From positions 124,001-188,000 of the forward strand of contig NZ_JAAXPG010000005.1 of assembly GCF_012396365.1 (NCBI RefSeq): 64,000 bases of DNA, in the 5' to 3' direction. This DNA is from Nocardiopsis alborubida. Lineage in GTDB: Bacteria > Actinomycetota > Actinomycetes > Streptosporangiales > Streptosporangiaceae. This document shows positions 7,776-16,381 of this stretch, piece after piece. Every line of letters begins with the position of its first letter. Position 1 is the first letter of the stretch. The notes under the pieces were generated by a model, which was given only the letters and a program-made list of their open reading frames with translations, was not told the origin of the DNA and did no database searches. A program made the translations under genes and the position numbers.

Positions 7776-8162
7776 ATGGGACGCAAGGGACGATGGGCGG
7801 ACTGGGCGGCGATCCTCGCCGGTCTGGCCCTGGGACTGAGCTGGATCTGGCACGGGATGTACGGCTTCGGCGGGGGCGCGATGTTCGTCCTCGGGCTGGG
7901 CGTCATCATGGCCTCGGTGGTCTCCATCACCCGGCCGGGGGCGCTGTCGAGCGAGGCGGGCGTCCTCGCGATCGGCGTCCTGGTCTTCGTGATGCCGTGG
8001 CTGCTGGGCTTCACCGATCTCACCGCCGCCGCCTGGACGGCGTGGATCCTCGGCGCCGTCGTGGCCCTGCTGGGGGCGTTCGGCCTGTTCAAGGCCTCCC
8101 AGGCCCGCAAGCGCGACCCCGAGCTCGCCTGGGGCGAGCACGGAGACCAGGTCACCGCCTGA
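7776..8162 (+). CDS. SPW-repeat membrane protein
   Basis: 128 residues with four hydrophobic segments arranged as two similar halves: about 8-26 and 31-50, then 62-80 and 85-103. Each half carries an aromatic/proline turn (LSWIWHG; VMPWLLGF), the hallmark of SPW-repeat proteins (PF03779). They are small integral membrane proteins of unknown role, common in actinobacteria. The ATG follows GGGAGG at 8 nt. Monocistronic, between moeZ and the alkyltransferase-like gene. Confidence 0.8.
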   Translation: MGRKGRWADWAAILAGLALGLSWIWHGMYGFGGGAMFVLGLGVIMASVVSITRPGALSSEAGVLAIGVLVFVMPWLLGFTDLTAAAWTAWILGAVVALLGAFGLFKASQARKRDPELAWGEHGDQVTA

Positions 8163-8226
8163 CCGGGCGCCGCGCGCGCCCCGGGGTCGCCTCCGCGCGG
8201 CCCCTCGCCGTGTCGGCGGTCCCCGG

Positions 8227-8232
8227 TAGGCT
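8227..8232 (+). promoter_or_regulatory. -10 box TAGGCT, leaderless start
   Basis: TAGGCT is followed by exactly 7 nt and the GTG at 8240; no Shine-Dalgarno is present. Confidence 0.5.
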
Positions 8233-8239
8233 GCCGCCT

Positions 8240-8566
8240 GTGTTCGAGGACGCGGAGGGCGGGCCGGACGACTACGCCGAGGAGGTCCTGGCGGTGGTCG
8301 AGCGGATCCCGCCGGGACGGGTGATGGCCTACGGCGACATCGCCGAGTACGTCGGCAGGGGAGGACCCCGCCAGGTCGGCTCGGTCATGTCCTCCTGGGG
8401 CGGCGCGGTGGCCTGGTGGCGCGTGGTGCGCGCGGACGGCAGACCGCCCTCCTGCAACGAGGTCCGGGCCCTGTCCCGCTACGCGGCGGAGGGCACTCCC
8501 ATGCGCCCCGGAAGCGATCGCGTGGACATGCGCAGGGCCCGCTGGGACGGGGAGGGCGGAGCCTGA
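8240..8566 (+). CDS. Alkyltransferase-like (ATL) DNA repair protein
   Basis: 108 residues, the length of a lone O6-alkylguanine-DNA-alkyltransferase DNA-binding domain. GRVMAYGDIAEYVGRGGPRQVGSVMSS is the helix-turn-helix, and WWRVVRADG replaces the catalytic PCHRV: the acceptor cysteine is missing, which defines ATL proteins. These bind alkylated guanine and hand the lesion to nucleotide excision repair. Position immediately before the adnAB helicase-nuclease genes matches Rv3204 near Rv3202c/Rv3201c (recalled) and fits a repair neighbourhood. GTG start 7 nt after a TAGGCT -10 box. Confidence 0.9.
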   Translation: MFEDAEGGPDDYAEEVLAVVERIPPGRVMAYGDIAEYVGRGGPRQVGSVMSSWGGAVAWWRVVRADGRPPSCNEVRALSRYAAEGTPMRPGSDRVDMRRARWDGEGGA

Positions 8567-8622
8567 GCGGTCCACTGTGGCGGGGATGACGTGCGGGATG
8601 GTCGCCACCCTCTGGTGAACTG

Positions 8623-11600
8623 GTGGGTGTGAACACATCTCCGTACCGTCTCGTGCGGCGCGCCCACCAGGTGCAGCCGCCGCCGGTGCTGGACGAGAAC
8701 CAGCGGCGCGTGGTCGAGCACGAGGGCGGGCCCCTGCTGGTGCTCGCCGGGCCCGGGACAGGCAAGACCACCACCATCGTCGAGTCGGTCGTGGACCGCA
8801 TCGACCACCGGGGCGCGGACCCCTCGCGCGTGCTGGTGCTCACCTTCAGCCGCAAGGCCGCCCAGGAGCTGCGCGAGCGCATCACGGCCCGGCTGCGCCG
8901 CACCACCCGCGAACCGCTGGCCCTGACCTTCCACAGCTACGCCTACGCCCTGATCCGGCGCGAGTTCCAGCGCATGGGCGACCTGCCGCCGCGCCTGCTC
9001 TCGGGCCCCGAACAGCTCATGGAGGTCCGCGAACTCCTGCGGGGCGAGGCCCTGGACGGCGCGGGGGACTGGCCCGAACGCCTGCGCCCCGCCCTGGAGA
9101 CCCGCGGGTTCGCCGAGGAGCTGCGCGACTTCCTCATGCGCGCCCAGGAACGCGGCATGGGCCCGGCCGAGCTGGCCGCGCTCGGCCGCGAACGCGACCG
9201 CGACGACTGGGTGGCCGCGGCCGGGTTCCTGGACCGCTACACCGGCCGGTTCGACATCGCCCCCGTGCCCACGCTCAACTACGCCGAACTCGTGCGGGTC
9301 GCCGCCAACCTGCTCTCCGACCCCGGGGTCCGCGCGCGCGAGCGCGCCGCCCACGAGGCGGTGTTCGTCGACGAGTACCAGGACACCGACCCCGCCCAGG
9401 AGGAACTCCTGCGCGCCCTGGCCGGGGACGGCCGCGACCTGGTCGCGGTCGGCGACCCGGACCAGTCCATCTACGCCTTCCGCGGCGCCGAGGTGCGGGG
9501 CATCCTCGACTTCCCGCGCCGCTTCCCGACCGCGCGGCGCACCGAGGCGCCCGTGGTCGCGCTGCGCACCTGCCGCCGCAGCGGCCGCGCCCTGCTCTCG
9601 GCCTCCCGCGGCCTCACCCGGCGCCTGCCCGCGGTCGCCTCCGCCCGCGGCCACGTCAACGAGCACCGCGACCTGACCCCCGCCGAGGGCGTGCCCGACG
9701 GCGAGGTCCGCGTGCTGCTGGCCGACAGCGCGGCACAGGAGGCCGCGGTCGTCGCCGACACCCTGCGCCGAGCCCACCTGGTGGACGGCGTCCCGTGGTC
9801 GGACATGGCCGTGCTGGTGCGCTCCTCCACCCGGCAGCTGCCGGTGCTGCGCCGCGCCCTGACCGCAGCCTCGGTCCCGGTCGCGGTCGGCGCCGACGAC
9901 CTGCCCGTGGCCGCCGAGCCCATCGTGCGCCCCATGCTCGCGCTGATCCGCTACGGCCTGGCCCCGGGCGAGCTGGACGACGACGCCGCGCGCGAACTGC
10001 TCACCAGCCCCTTCGGAGAGGCCGACACGGTACGGCTGCGCAGGCTCGTGCGCGCGCTGCGCCGCCTGGACCTGGACCGCGCCCGCGACGGGCGGGCGGA
10101 CGGGAGCGCGGCCGAAGGCGCGGACGGGAGCACCGACGGGACGGGGCGCGCGGACGGGGGAGCCGGTGCGCGGACCGCGGCGGAGCCCGGCGCGACCGGC
10201 GCGGGGGAGGAACCCACGGCGCCCTCCGGCGCCTACCGGCCGTCCTCGCAGCTGCTCGTGGACGCCCTGCGCGACCCGGCCGAACTCGTCCTCGTCGACC
10301 CCGAGGTCGCCGCGCCCGCCACGCGCGTCGCCCAGGCGCTGCGCACCGTCCGCGAGCTGGCCGCCAGGGGAGCCGACGCCGAACAGGTCCTGTGGGAGCT
10401 GTGGCGCGACAGCGGCCTGGCCGACCGCCTGCTGCGCGCCAGCCTGGCCGGGGGCCGCCGCGGCGCCGCCGCCGACCGCGACCTCGACGCCGTGGTCGCC
10501 CTGTTCGAGAGCGCCGCCCGCTACTGCGACCGACTGCCGCCCGGCAGCCCCGCGGGGTTCCTGGAGGACCTCGCCGCCCAGGAGATCCCCGGCGACAGCC
10601 TCGCCGAGCGCGCGCCCGAGGGCGAGGCGGTGCGCATCCTCACCGCCCACCGCTCCAAGGGCCTGGAGTGGGGCCTGGTCGTGGTCGCCGGAGCCCAGGA
10701 GGGCGACTGGCCCGACCTGCGCCTGCGCGGCTCCCTGCTCGGTGTGGAGGAGCTCGTCGACACCGACGTGCACTCCGCCGACTCCTCCGGCGCCGCCCTG
10801 GCCTCCAAACTCCTGGACGAGGAGCGCCGCCTGTTCTACGTGGCCCTCACCCGCGCCCGCCGCTCCCTGGTGGTGACCGCGGTGGGCGGGGAGGACACCG
10901 ACGAGCGGCCCTCGCGCTTCCTGGCCGAGATGGGCCTGGGCGACCCCGAGCCCGTCAGCACCGGCCTGCGCTGGCTGTCCCTGCCCGCGCTCGTCGCCGA
11001 CCTGCGCTCGGTGGTCACCGACCCCGGGGCGCCCGGCCCGCTGCGCGAGGCCGCCGCCACCCACCTGGCCCGCCTGGCAGAGGAGGGCGTGCGCGGCGCC
11101 GACCCCGCGGAGTGGTACGCGCTCACCCCCTTCACCGACGACCGCCCCCTGGCGGAGGAGGAGGACACCATCCGCGTCTCGCCCTCCCAGGTGGAGAGCT
11201 TCACCAACTGCCAGCTGCGCTGGCTCCTCGAACGCGCCGCAGGGGCCTCCTCCGGCGACTCCGCCTCGGCCCTGGGCACCGTCGTGCACGCGGTCGCCGT
11301 CCTGGTCGCCCAGGGCAGCACCCCCGACGAGATCAGCGGGCGCATGGACGAGATCTGGGCCGACCTGGACTTCGGCGGCCCCTGGCAGGCCAGGGCGCAG
11401 CGCGACCGCGCCGACACGATGGTCCGCAAGCTCGTGGACTGGGAAGCCGCCAACGACCGTGAACTCGTCGTCACGGAGGAGGGGTTCCGGGTGGACGTGG
11501 GCGGCATCGAGATCACCGGCCGCGTGGACCGCCTCGAACGCGACGACCAGGGGCGGGCCGTGGTCGTGGACATCAAGACCGGCAGGAACAAGGCCGACGA

Positions 11601-11907
11601 CCTGGCCCGCCATCCCCAGCTCGGCGTCTACCAGATGGCGGTGCTCAAGGGCGCCTTCGCCAAACTCGGCCTCACCGAGCCGGGCGGCGCCACGCTCGTG
11701 CAGGTCGGCGAGAAGATCCAGAAGGCGCGGGAGCAACCCCAGCCACCACTGAGCGAGGACCCCGACCCCGGATGGGCCGGGACGCTGGTGCGCGAGGTCG
11801 CCACCGGCATGGGCGGGTCCCGCTTCACCGCGACACGCAACAAGGGATGCAGGTCGTGCGCCGTGCGCGCCTGCTGCCCGGTTCAGGACGAGGGCAGACA
11901 TGTCTGA
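8623..11907 (+). CDS. adnA: AdnA: helicase-nuclease subunit for double-strand break resection
   Basis: 1094 residues. N-terminal UvrD-type motor: Walker A GPGTGKTT (43-50), LTFSRKAAQELRER, DEYQDTD (about 250), VGDPDQSIYAFRGA, and LTAHRSKGLEW / ALTRARRS in the second core domain. C-terminal RecB-like nuclease with GRVDRLE...VVVDIKTGR (about 968-988). A cysteine in FTNCQLRW (about 863) and CRSCAVRACC near the C-terminus are spaced like the Fe-S cysteines of AddB-type nucleases. Residues about 487-540 are a Gly/Ala/Asp/Thr-rich insert, probably disordered. Works as a heterodimer with AdnB, whose gene overlaps by 8 bp. GTG at 8623 used; a GTG at 8629 is equally possible and neither has a good Shine-Dalgarno. 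Confidence 0.93.
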   Translation: MGVNTSPYRLVRRAHQVQPPPVLDENQRRVVEHEGGPLLVLAGPGTGKTTTIVESVVDRIDHRGADPSRVLVLTFSRKAAQELRERITARLRRTTREPLALTFHSYAYALIRREFQRMGDLPPRLLSGPEQLMEVRELLRGEALDGAGDWPERLRPALETRGFAEELRDFLMRAQERGMGPAELAALGRERDRDDWVAAAGFLDRYTGRFDIAPVPTLNYAELVRVAANLLSDPGVRARERAAHEAVFVDEYQDTDPAQEELLRALAGDGRDLVAVGDPDQSIYAFRGAEVRGILDFPRRFPTARRTEAPVVALRTCRRSGRALLSASRGLTRRLPAVASARGHVNEHRDLTPAEGVPDGEVRVLLADSAAQEAAVVADTLRRAHLVDGVPWSDMAVLVRSSTRQLPVLRRALTAASVPVAVGADDLPVAAEPIVRPMLALIRYGLAPGELDDDAARELLTSPFGEADTVRLRRLVRALRRLDLDRARDGRADGSAAEGADGSTDGTGRADGGAGARTAAEPGATGAGEEPTAPSGAYRPSSQLLVDALRDPAELVLVDPEVAAPATRVAQALRTVRELAARGADAEQVLWELWRDSGLADRLLRASLAGGRRGAAADRDLDAVVALFESAARYCDRLPPGSPAGFLEDLAAQEIPGDSLAERAPEGEAVRILTAHRSKGLEWGLVVVAGAQEGDWPDLRLRGSLLGVEELVDTDVHSADSSGAALASKLLDEERRLFYVALTRARRSLVVTAVGGEDTDERPSRFLAEMGLGDPEPVSTGLRWLSLPALVADLRSVVTDPGAPGPLREAAATHLARLAEEGVRGADPAEWYALTPFTDDRPLAEEEDTIRVSPSQVESFTNCQLRWLLERAAGASSGDSASALGTVVHAVAVLVAQGSTPDEISGRMDEIWADLDFGGPWQARAQRDRADTMVRKLVDWEAANDRELVVTEEGFRVDVGGIEITGRVDRLERDDQGRAVVVDIKTGRNKADDLARHPQLGVYQMAVLKGAFAKLGLTEPGGATLVQVGEKIQKAREQPQPPLSEDPDPGWAGTLVREVATGMGGSRFTATRNKGCRSCAVRACCPVQDEGRHV

Positions 11908-14900
11908 AACCCACCCCCACCCCCGCCGGTCCCCGTCCCCGACCCACCCGGACCCAGACCCCGCCCCCGCTTCCCGGCCCCGCTTCTCGCCCCCGGAACT
12001 CGCCCGCCTCCTCGGCCAGCCCGAGCCCACCGCCGAGCAGTCCGAGGTCATCTCCGCCCCGCTGGAGCCCGGCGTGGTCATCGCGGGCGCCGGGTCCGGC
12101 AAGAGCGAGACCATGGCCTCGCGCGTGGTGTGGCTGGTGGCCAACGGCCACGTGCGCCCCGAGCAGATCCTCGGCCTGACCTTCACCCGCAAGGCCACCG
12201 CCGAGCTGGCCGAGCGCGTGCGCAAACGCCTGGAGCAGCTGCGCGCCACCGAACAGCTGCCCGAGGAACTGCTCGACGGCGAGCCCACCGTGTCCACCTA
12301 CAACGCCTACGCCGGGCGCATCGTCGCCGACCACGCCCTGCGCGAGGCGGTCGAGCCCACCTCCCGGCTGCTCAGCGAGGGGCAGGCCTGGCAGATCGCC
12401 GCACGGATCGTCGGCGAGTACGACGGCCCCATGGACCTGATCACGGTCGGAGCCGACACCGTCACCCGCCGGGTCCTCGAACTGTCCGGGCAGATCGCCG
12501 ACCACCTCACCACCACCGAGCAGGTGCGCGGCATCGGCCGGTGGCTGCGCGCGGCCGTCGAGGCCCTCCCGCGCAAACCCGCGGTGCCCACCCGCAACCT
12601 GCTCAACGCCCAGCTGCGCCGCGAACAGCTCCTGCCGCTCGTGGAGGGCTACGAGCACGCCAAGCACGTCCGCGAGGCCATGGACTTCGGCGACCAGGTG
12701 TCCCTGGCCGCGCGCATCGCCCAGAACCACCCGGAGGTCGGCCTCATCGAGCGGGGCCGGTTCCGCGTGGTGCTGCTGGACGAGTACCAGGACACCAGCC
12801 ACGCCCAGCTCGTCCTGCTGCGCGCGCTGTTCGGCGAGGGTCACGCTGTGACCGCCGTCGGGGACCCCTGCCAGTCCATCTACGGCTGGCGCGGGGCCAT
12901 CGCCGCCAACCTCGCCAACTTCCCCAACGACTTCCCCGCCGCCCCCGGCCGGGCCGCCTCCGTGCGCCGCCTGGCCACCAGCTTCCGCAACGGTGAGAGG
13001 GTCCTGGAGGTCGCCAAGCACATCTCCGAGCCGCTGCGCGCCGAGAGCACCGAGGTGCCCGTCCTCTACCCCGGTCCGGCCCGGCGCGGCCGTGGCGTCG
13101 TACGGACCGGCCTGTTCATCGGACAGCGGGAGGAGGCGCAGTGGATCGCCGAGCAGGTCAGCGGCTACCTGCGCGCCGCCCCCGGCCTGGCGGGCAGCGC
13201 CACGACCGCCCCCGACGGGCTGCCCTGGCCGCCTGGGGAGTCGGGCAGCGCCGCGGACGGAGGCGTCAGCCCCGGGGACGTCGCCGTGCTGTGCCGCAAG
13301 CGCTCGCAGTTCCCGGCGATCAGGGAGGCCCTGGAGGCGCTGGACATCCCGGTGGAGGTCGTCGGCCTGGGCGGGCTCATGATGGTGCCCGAGGTCCGCG
13401 ACATCATCGCCACCCTGCGCGTGGTCCACGACGCCTCCGCGGGCAACGAGCTCGCCCGCGTCCTCACCGGGCCGCGCTGGCGGATCGGACCGCGCGACCT
13501 GGCCGCCCTCGGGGCCCGCGCGGCCGAGCTGGCCCGCCAGACCCGGCGCGACCTCACCACGCCCGACCCCGGTGAGAGCGCCGAGGACGACATCCTGCGC
13601 CGCACGGTCCTGGACCTGACCGCCGAGAGCGGCAGCCTGGTGGACGCGGTGGACGACCCCGGCCCCGCCGAGAGGTACTCCGCGGCCGCCTACGAGCGCC
13701 TGGGCCGCCTCGCCGAGGAGCTGCGCTCCCTGCGCAAGCTGGTGGGGCAGCCGCTGCCCGACCTGGTCACCGAGACCGAGCGGATGCTCGGCCTGGACAT
13801 CGAGGTGGGCGCCCGCAGCGGCCGGGACCCCCTGTCCGCCCGCGCCGACCTGGACGCCTTCGTCGACCACGCGGTCCGCTTCGCCGGGAGCAGCGAGGAC
13901 CCCACCCTCGGCAGCTTCCTCAGCTACCTCAGGGCCGCCTCGGAACGGGAGAGCGGCCTGGCCCCCGGCGAGCGCGTCGGCGGGAGCGACACCGTCAAGC
14001 TCATGACCGTGCACGCCTCCAAGGGACTCCAGTGGCCCGTGGTGGTCGTGCCCGGCGTCAGCGGAGGCAAGTACTCTCCGCTGTTCCCCACGAGCCTGTC
14101 CGAGGGCGACATGTGGATCAAGGGCGAGCACCTGCTGCCCTACCGGCTGCGCGGCGACCGCCAGAACCTGCCCGAGCTCCTCGCGGTGGACAAGAAGGGC
14201 ATCGACGCGTTCAAGGAGGCCGAGCGGGAGCGCCACCTGCTGGAGGAGCGGCGGCTGGCCTACGTCGCCGTCACCCGCGCCTCCTTCGCCCTGCTGTGCA
14301 CCGGCCACTGGTGGGGGACCGACGCCGCGAGCGAGCGCGGGCCCTCCCCGTTCCTGGAGGAGATCCGCCTGGCCTGCGAGGGCGGCGCCGGGGAGGTCGT
14401 GCACTGGGAGCCCAGGCCCGACCCCGACGACAACCCGTACGAGGAGGAGGACGACGGCACGGCCGTGTGGCCGCCGGAGGAGGACGACGGCGCCGACCCC
14501 CAGACGGAGGCGGGCGCCGAACCGGACCGGTCGCGCGACCGCCGATCCCAGATCGCCGAGGGCGCGGCCATGGTCGAGCGCGCCCGTGCCCGCCTGCTCG
14601 CGGGCGAGGCCGACCCCGCGGAGGAGGCCGCGCCGCCGCCCGGGCTGCGCCGCCGCATCGGGGGATGGGAGCGCGACACCGAACTGCTGCTCGCCCACCG
14701 CCGCACCGAGGGGCCGGGGTCGGGGGACGGCACGGTCCAGGTCGAGCTGCCCGCACACCTGTCGGTGTCGTCCATGGTGTGGCTGGCCCGCGACCCCTCC
14801 GCGCTGGCCCGGCAGATCCGCAGGCCGCTGCCGCGGCCGCCCGCTCCGCACACGCGCCGGGGCACCGCGTTCCACGCCTGGCTGGAGCAGCGGTTCGGCC

Positions 14901-15349
14901 AGCGCGCCGCCCTGCTGGACGAACTGCCCGGCGCCGCCGACGAGACGGCGGGGGAGGACGAGGACCTCGCCGACCTCCAGAACCGCTTCGAGGAGAGCGA
15001 GTGGGGCTCGCGCGTGCCCGTCGAGGTGGAGGTGCCCTTCGAGACGGTCATCGGGGACCGGCTCGTGCGGGGGCGCATGGACGCGGTCTTCCACGACCCC
15101 GCCTCCGGCCGCTACGACGTGGTGGACTGGAAGACCGGGAGCCCGCCCGGCAACGGCGCCGAGCGCCGCGCCGTGGGCGTGCAGCTGGCCGCCTACCGGC
15201 TGGCCTGGGCCGACCTGGCCGGGGTCGGCCTGGAGGAGGTGAGCGCCGCCTTCCACTACGTGCGGGCCGGGCTGACCGTGCGCCCCGCGGACCTGCTCGA
15301 CGCCGAGGGGCTGGCCGCGCTCATCGACGCCGTCCCCGAACCCGGGTGA
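11900..15349 (+). CDS. adnB: AdnB: lead motor helicase-nuclease subunit
   Basis: 1149 residues. After a Pro/His-rich start (about 1-28) comes the UvrD-type motor: GAGSGKSE (63-70), LTFTRKATAELAER, DEYQDTS (about 294), VGDPCQSIYGWRGA, TVHASKGLQWPVV and YVAVTRAS. The C-terminal RecB-like nuclease has RRGTAFHAWLEQRFG and GRMDAVFH...DVVDWKTGS (about 1055-1080). In mycobacteria AdnB is the active translocating motor while both subunits cut DNA during end resection (established). Translationally coupled to adnA by an 8-bp overlap. A Glu/Asp-rich linker at about 845-880 separates motor and nuclease. No terminator is visible before the next gene 50 bp downstream. Confidence 0.94.
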   Translation: MSETHPHPRRSPSPTHPDPDPAPASRPRFSPPELARLLGQPEPTAEQSEVISAPLEPGVVIAGAGSGKSETMASRVVWLVANGHVRPEQILGLTFTRKATAELAERVRKRLEQLRATEQLPEELLDGEPTVSTYNAYAGRIVADHALREAVEPTSRLLSEGQAWQIAARIVGEYDGPMDLITVGADTVTRRVLELSGQIADHLTTTEQVRGIGRWLRAAVEALPRKPAVPTRNLLNAQLRREQLLPLVEGYEHAKHVREAMDFGDQVSLAARIAQNHPEVGLIERGRFRVVLLDEYQDTSHAQLVLLRALFGEGHAVTAVGDPCQSIYGWRGAIAANLANFPNDFPAAPGRAASVRRLATSFRNGERVLEVAKHISEPLRAESTEVPVLYPGPARRGRGVVRTGLFIGQREEAQWIAEQVSGYLRAAPGLAGSATTAPDGLPWPPGESGSAADGGVSPGDVAVLCRKRSQFPAIREALEALDIPVEVVGLGGLMMVPEVRDIIATLRVVHDASAGNELARVLTGPRWRIGPRDLAALGARAAELARQTRRDLTTPDPGESAEDDILRRTVLDLTAESGSLVDAVDDPGPAERYSAAAYERLGRLAEELRSLRKLVGQPLPDLVTETERMLGLDIEVGARSGRDPLSARADLDAFVDHAVRFAGSSEDPTLGSFLSYLRAASERESGLAPGERVGGSDTVKLMTVHASKGLQWPVVVVPGVSGGKYSPLFPTSLSEGDMWIKGEHLLPYRLRGDRQNLPELLAVDKKGIDAFKEAERERHLLEERRLAYVAVTRASFALLCTGHWWGTDAASERGPSPFLEEIRLACEGGAGEVVHWEPRPDPDDNPYEEEDDGTAVWPPEEDDGADPQTEAGAEPDRSRDRRSQIAEGAAMVERARARLLAGEADPAEEAAPPPGLRRRIGGWERDTELLLAHRRTEGPGSGDGTVQVELPAHLSVSSMVWLARDPSALARQIRRPLPRPPAPHTRRGTAFHAWLEQRFGQRAALLDELPGAADETAGEDEDLADLQNRFEESEWGSRVPVEVEVPFETVIGDRLVRGRMDAVFHDPASGRYDVVDWKTGSPPGNGAERRAVGVQLAAYRLAWADLAGVGLEEVSAAFHYVRAGLTVRPADLLDAEGLAALIDAVPEPG

Positions 15350-15399
15350 GAGGTCCGCCACCGCTGCGGGTCGCCGTCCGTTCACCGGTGTGGTGGACA

Positions 15400-16182
15400 A
15401 TGACCCGCGTGTCGATCCCAGGAATCCCCCAGGACAGCGGCGCCCCCGTGCGCGCGGGCGTGCCCGAGCACGGGCGCGTCCCCAAGTACTACGCGGTCCG
15501 GATACGGCTCACCGAGCTGGTGTCCGGGCTGGCGGTGGGCCAGCCGCTGCCCACCGAGCGCGAGCTGGCCGAGCGCTTCGGCGCGGCCCGCGAGACGGTC
15601 CGCCAGGCGCTGCGCGACCTCCTGCTGGAGGGCAGGCTCAGCCGCCGGGGACGCGGCACGGTGGTGGCCGGCCCCAAGCTGGAGCAGCCCCTGTCCCTGG
15701 CCAGCTACACCGAGGGCGTGCGCCGCCAGGGGCTCCGGCCGGGGCGCTCCCTCATCGACCTGCGCAGCTGGCCGTGCCCGCCCCGGCTGGCCGAGGAGCT
15801 GCACCTGAGCCCCGGCGAGCCGGTCTGGCACCTGGAGCGGGTCCTGCTGGCCGACGACGAGCGGGTGGGACTGGAGTCCACCTACATCGCGGTGGCGCGC
15901 GTGCCCCGCCTGGACGTCGACTTCGACCCGGACTCCACCTTCTACGGCTACCTCGCCGACAGCGTCGGCATCACGTTCGGCGACGCCGACGAGCGCCTGG
16001 AGACCGTGCTGGCCACCCCGCGCGAGGCCCTGCTCATCGGTACCCCTCCGGCGCTGCCGATGCTGCTCATCCACCGGGTCTCCCGGGACGAGAAGGGCGG
16101 CCCCTTCGAACGGGTGCGCTCGCTCTACCGGGGCGACCGGTTCAGCTTCAGCGTCCACCTGGCCGGGGACGGGCGGGGGTAA
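15400..16182 (+). CDS. GntR/HutC-family regulator of the phosphonate cassette
   Basis: 260 residues. The winged helix at about 28-95 contains LPTERELAERFGAARETVRQALRDLLLEGRLSRRGRGTVV, the typical GntR signature. Residues about 110-255 form a UTRA ligand domain (PLSLASYTEGVRRQGLRPG, LERVLLADDERVGLESTYI, SLYRGDRFSF), which puts it in the HutC/PhnF branch. Members of this branch commonly sense small metabolites and repress adjacent uptake/catabolic genes. It lies 199 bp before the oxidase/hydrolase/transporter genes on the same strand, so control of that cassette is likely; the ligand is probably an aminophosphonate or product (inference). A palindrome at 16302-16318 is a candidate site. ATG start chosen; a GTG three codons later is possible. 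Confidence 0.88.
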   Translation: MTRVSIPGIPQDSGAPVRAGVPEHGRVPKYYAVRIRLTELVSGLAVGQPLPTERELAERFGAARETVRQALRDLLLEGRLSRRGRGTVVAGPKLEQPLSLASYTEGVRRQGLRPGRSLIDLRSWPCPPRLAEELHLSPGEPVWHLERVLLADDERVGLESTYIAVARVPRLDVDFDPDSTFYGYLADSVGITFGDADERLETVLATPREALLIGTPPALPMLLIHRVSRDEKGGPFERVRSLYRGDRFSFSVHLAGDGRG

Positions 16183-16301
16183 CCCGGGTCCGGGGGCGTG
16201 CGCGACGCGGGACGCGTCCCCCGGGGTCCCGCGGACCTCCGGGGGCACCGAGGAAGGAACCGCTCGCCGGACACTTTTTATCTCGAAATCATAACGGGTC
16301 T

Positions 16302-16318
16302 GGTCCAAAGTTTGGCCC
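16302..16318. promoter_or_regulatory. Candidate operator for the GntR/HutC regulator
   Basis: GGTCCAAA-G-TTTGGCCC is an inverted repeat with 7 of 8 matched pairs around a central G. It overlaps a GGTCTGGTCC half-site-like stretch (16297-16306) similar to the GGTCTAGACC core of HutC-type operators. It lies just after an AT-rich block (16273-16294) that probably holds the promoter, and 63 bp before the oxidase ATG. Confidence 0.4.
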
Positions 16319-16381
16319 CGGTTCACCGGGGCGTCCCCGCCGCGCTCGGTCGCCTCCACCCGCACCGACGAACCTCGGACC

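Noticed and set aside
6107..8638. 843-codon minus-strand open frame over moeZ
   Set aside because: It is a high-GC shadow: moeZ and the SPW and ATL genes on the plus strand have clear domains, and the minus frame has none.
10084..10215. Possible tandem repeat or inserted element in adnA
   Set aside because: It is an irregular Gly/Ala/Asp/Thr-rich coding stretch in frame, without repeated units or element ends.
8479..15400. Two minus-strand open frames of about 1200 codons over adnA and adnB
   Set aside because: They have His/Gly/Ala/Val-rich composition without motifs; the plus-strand helicase-nuclease genes explain the region.
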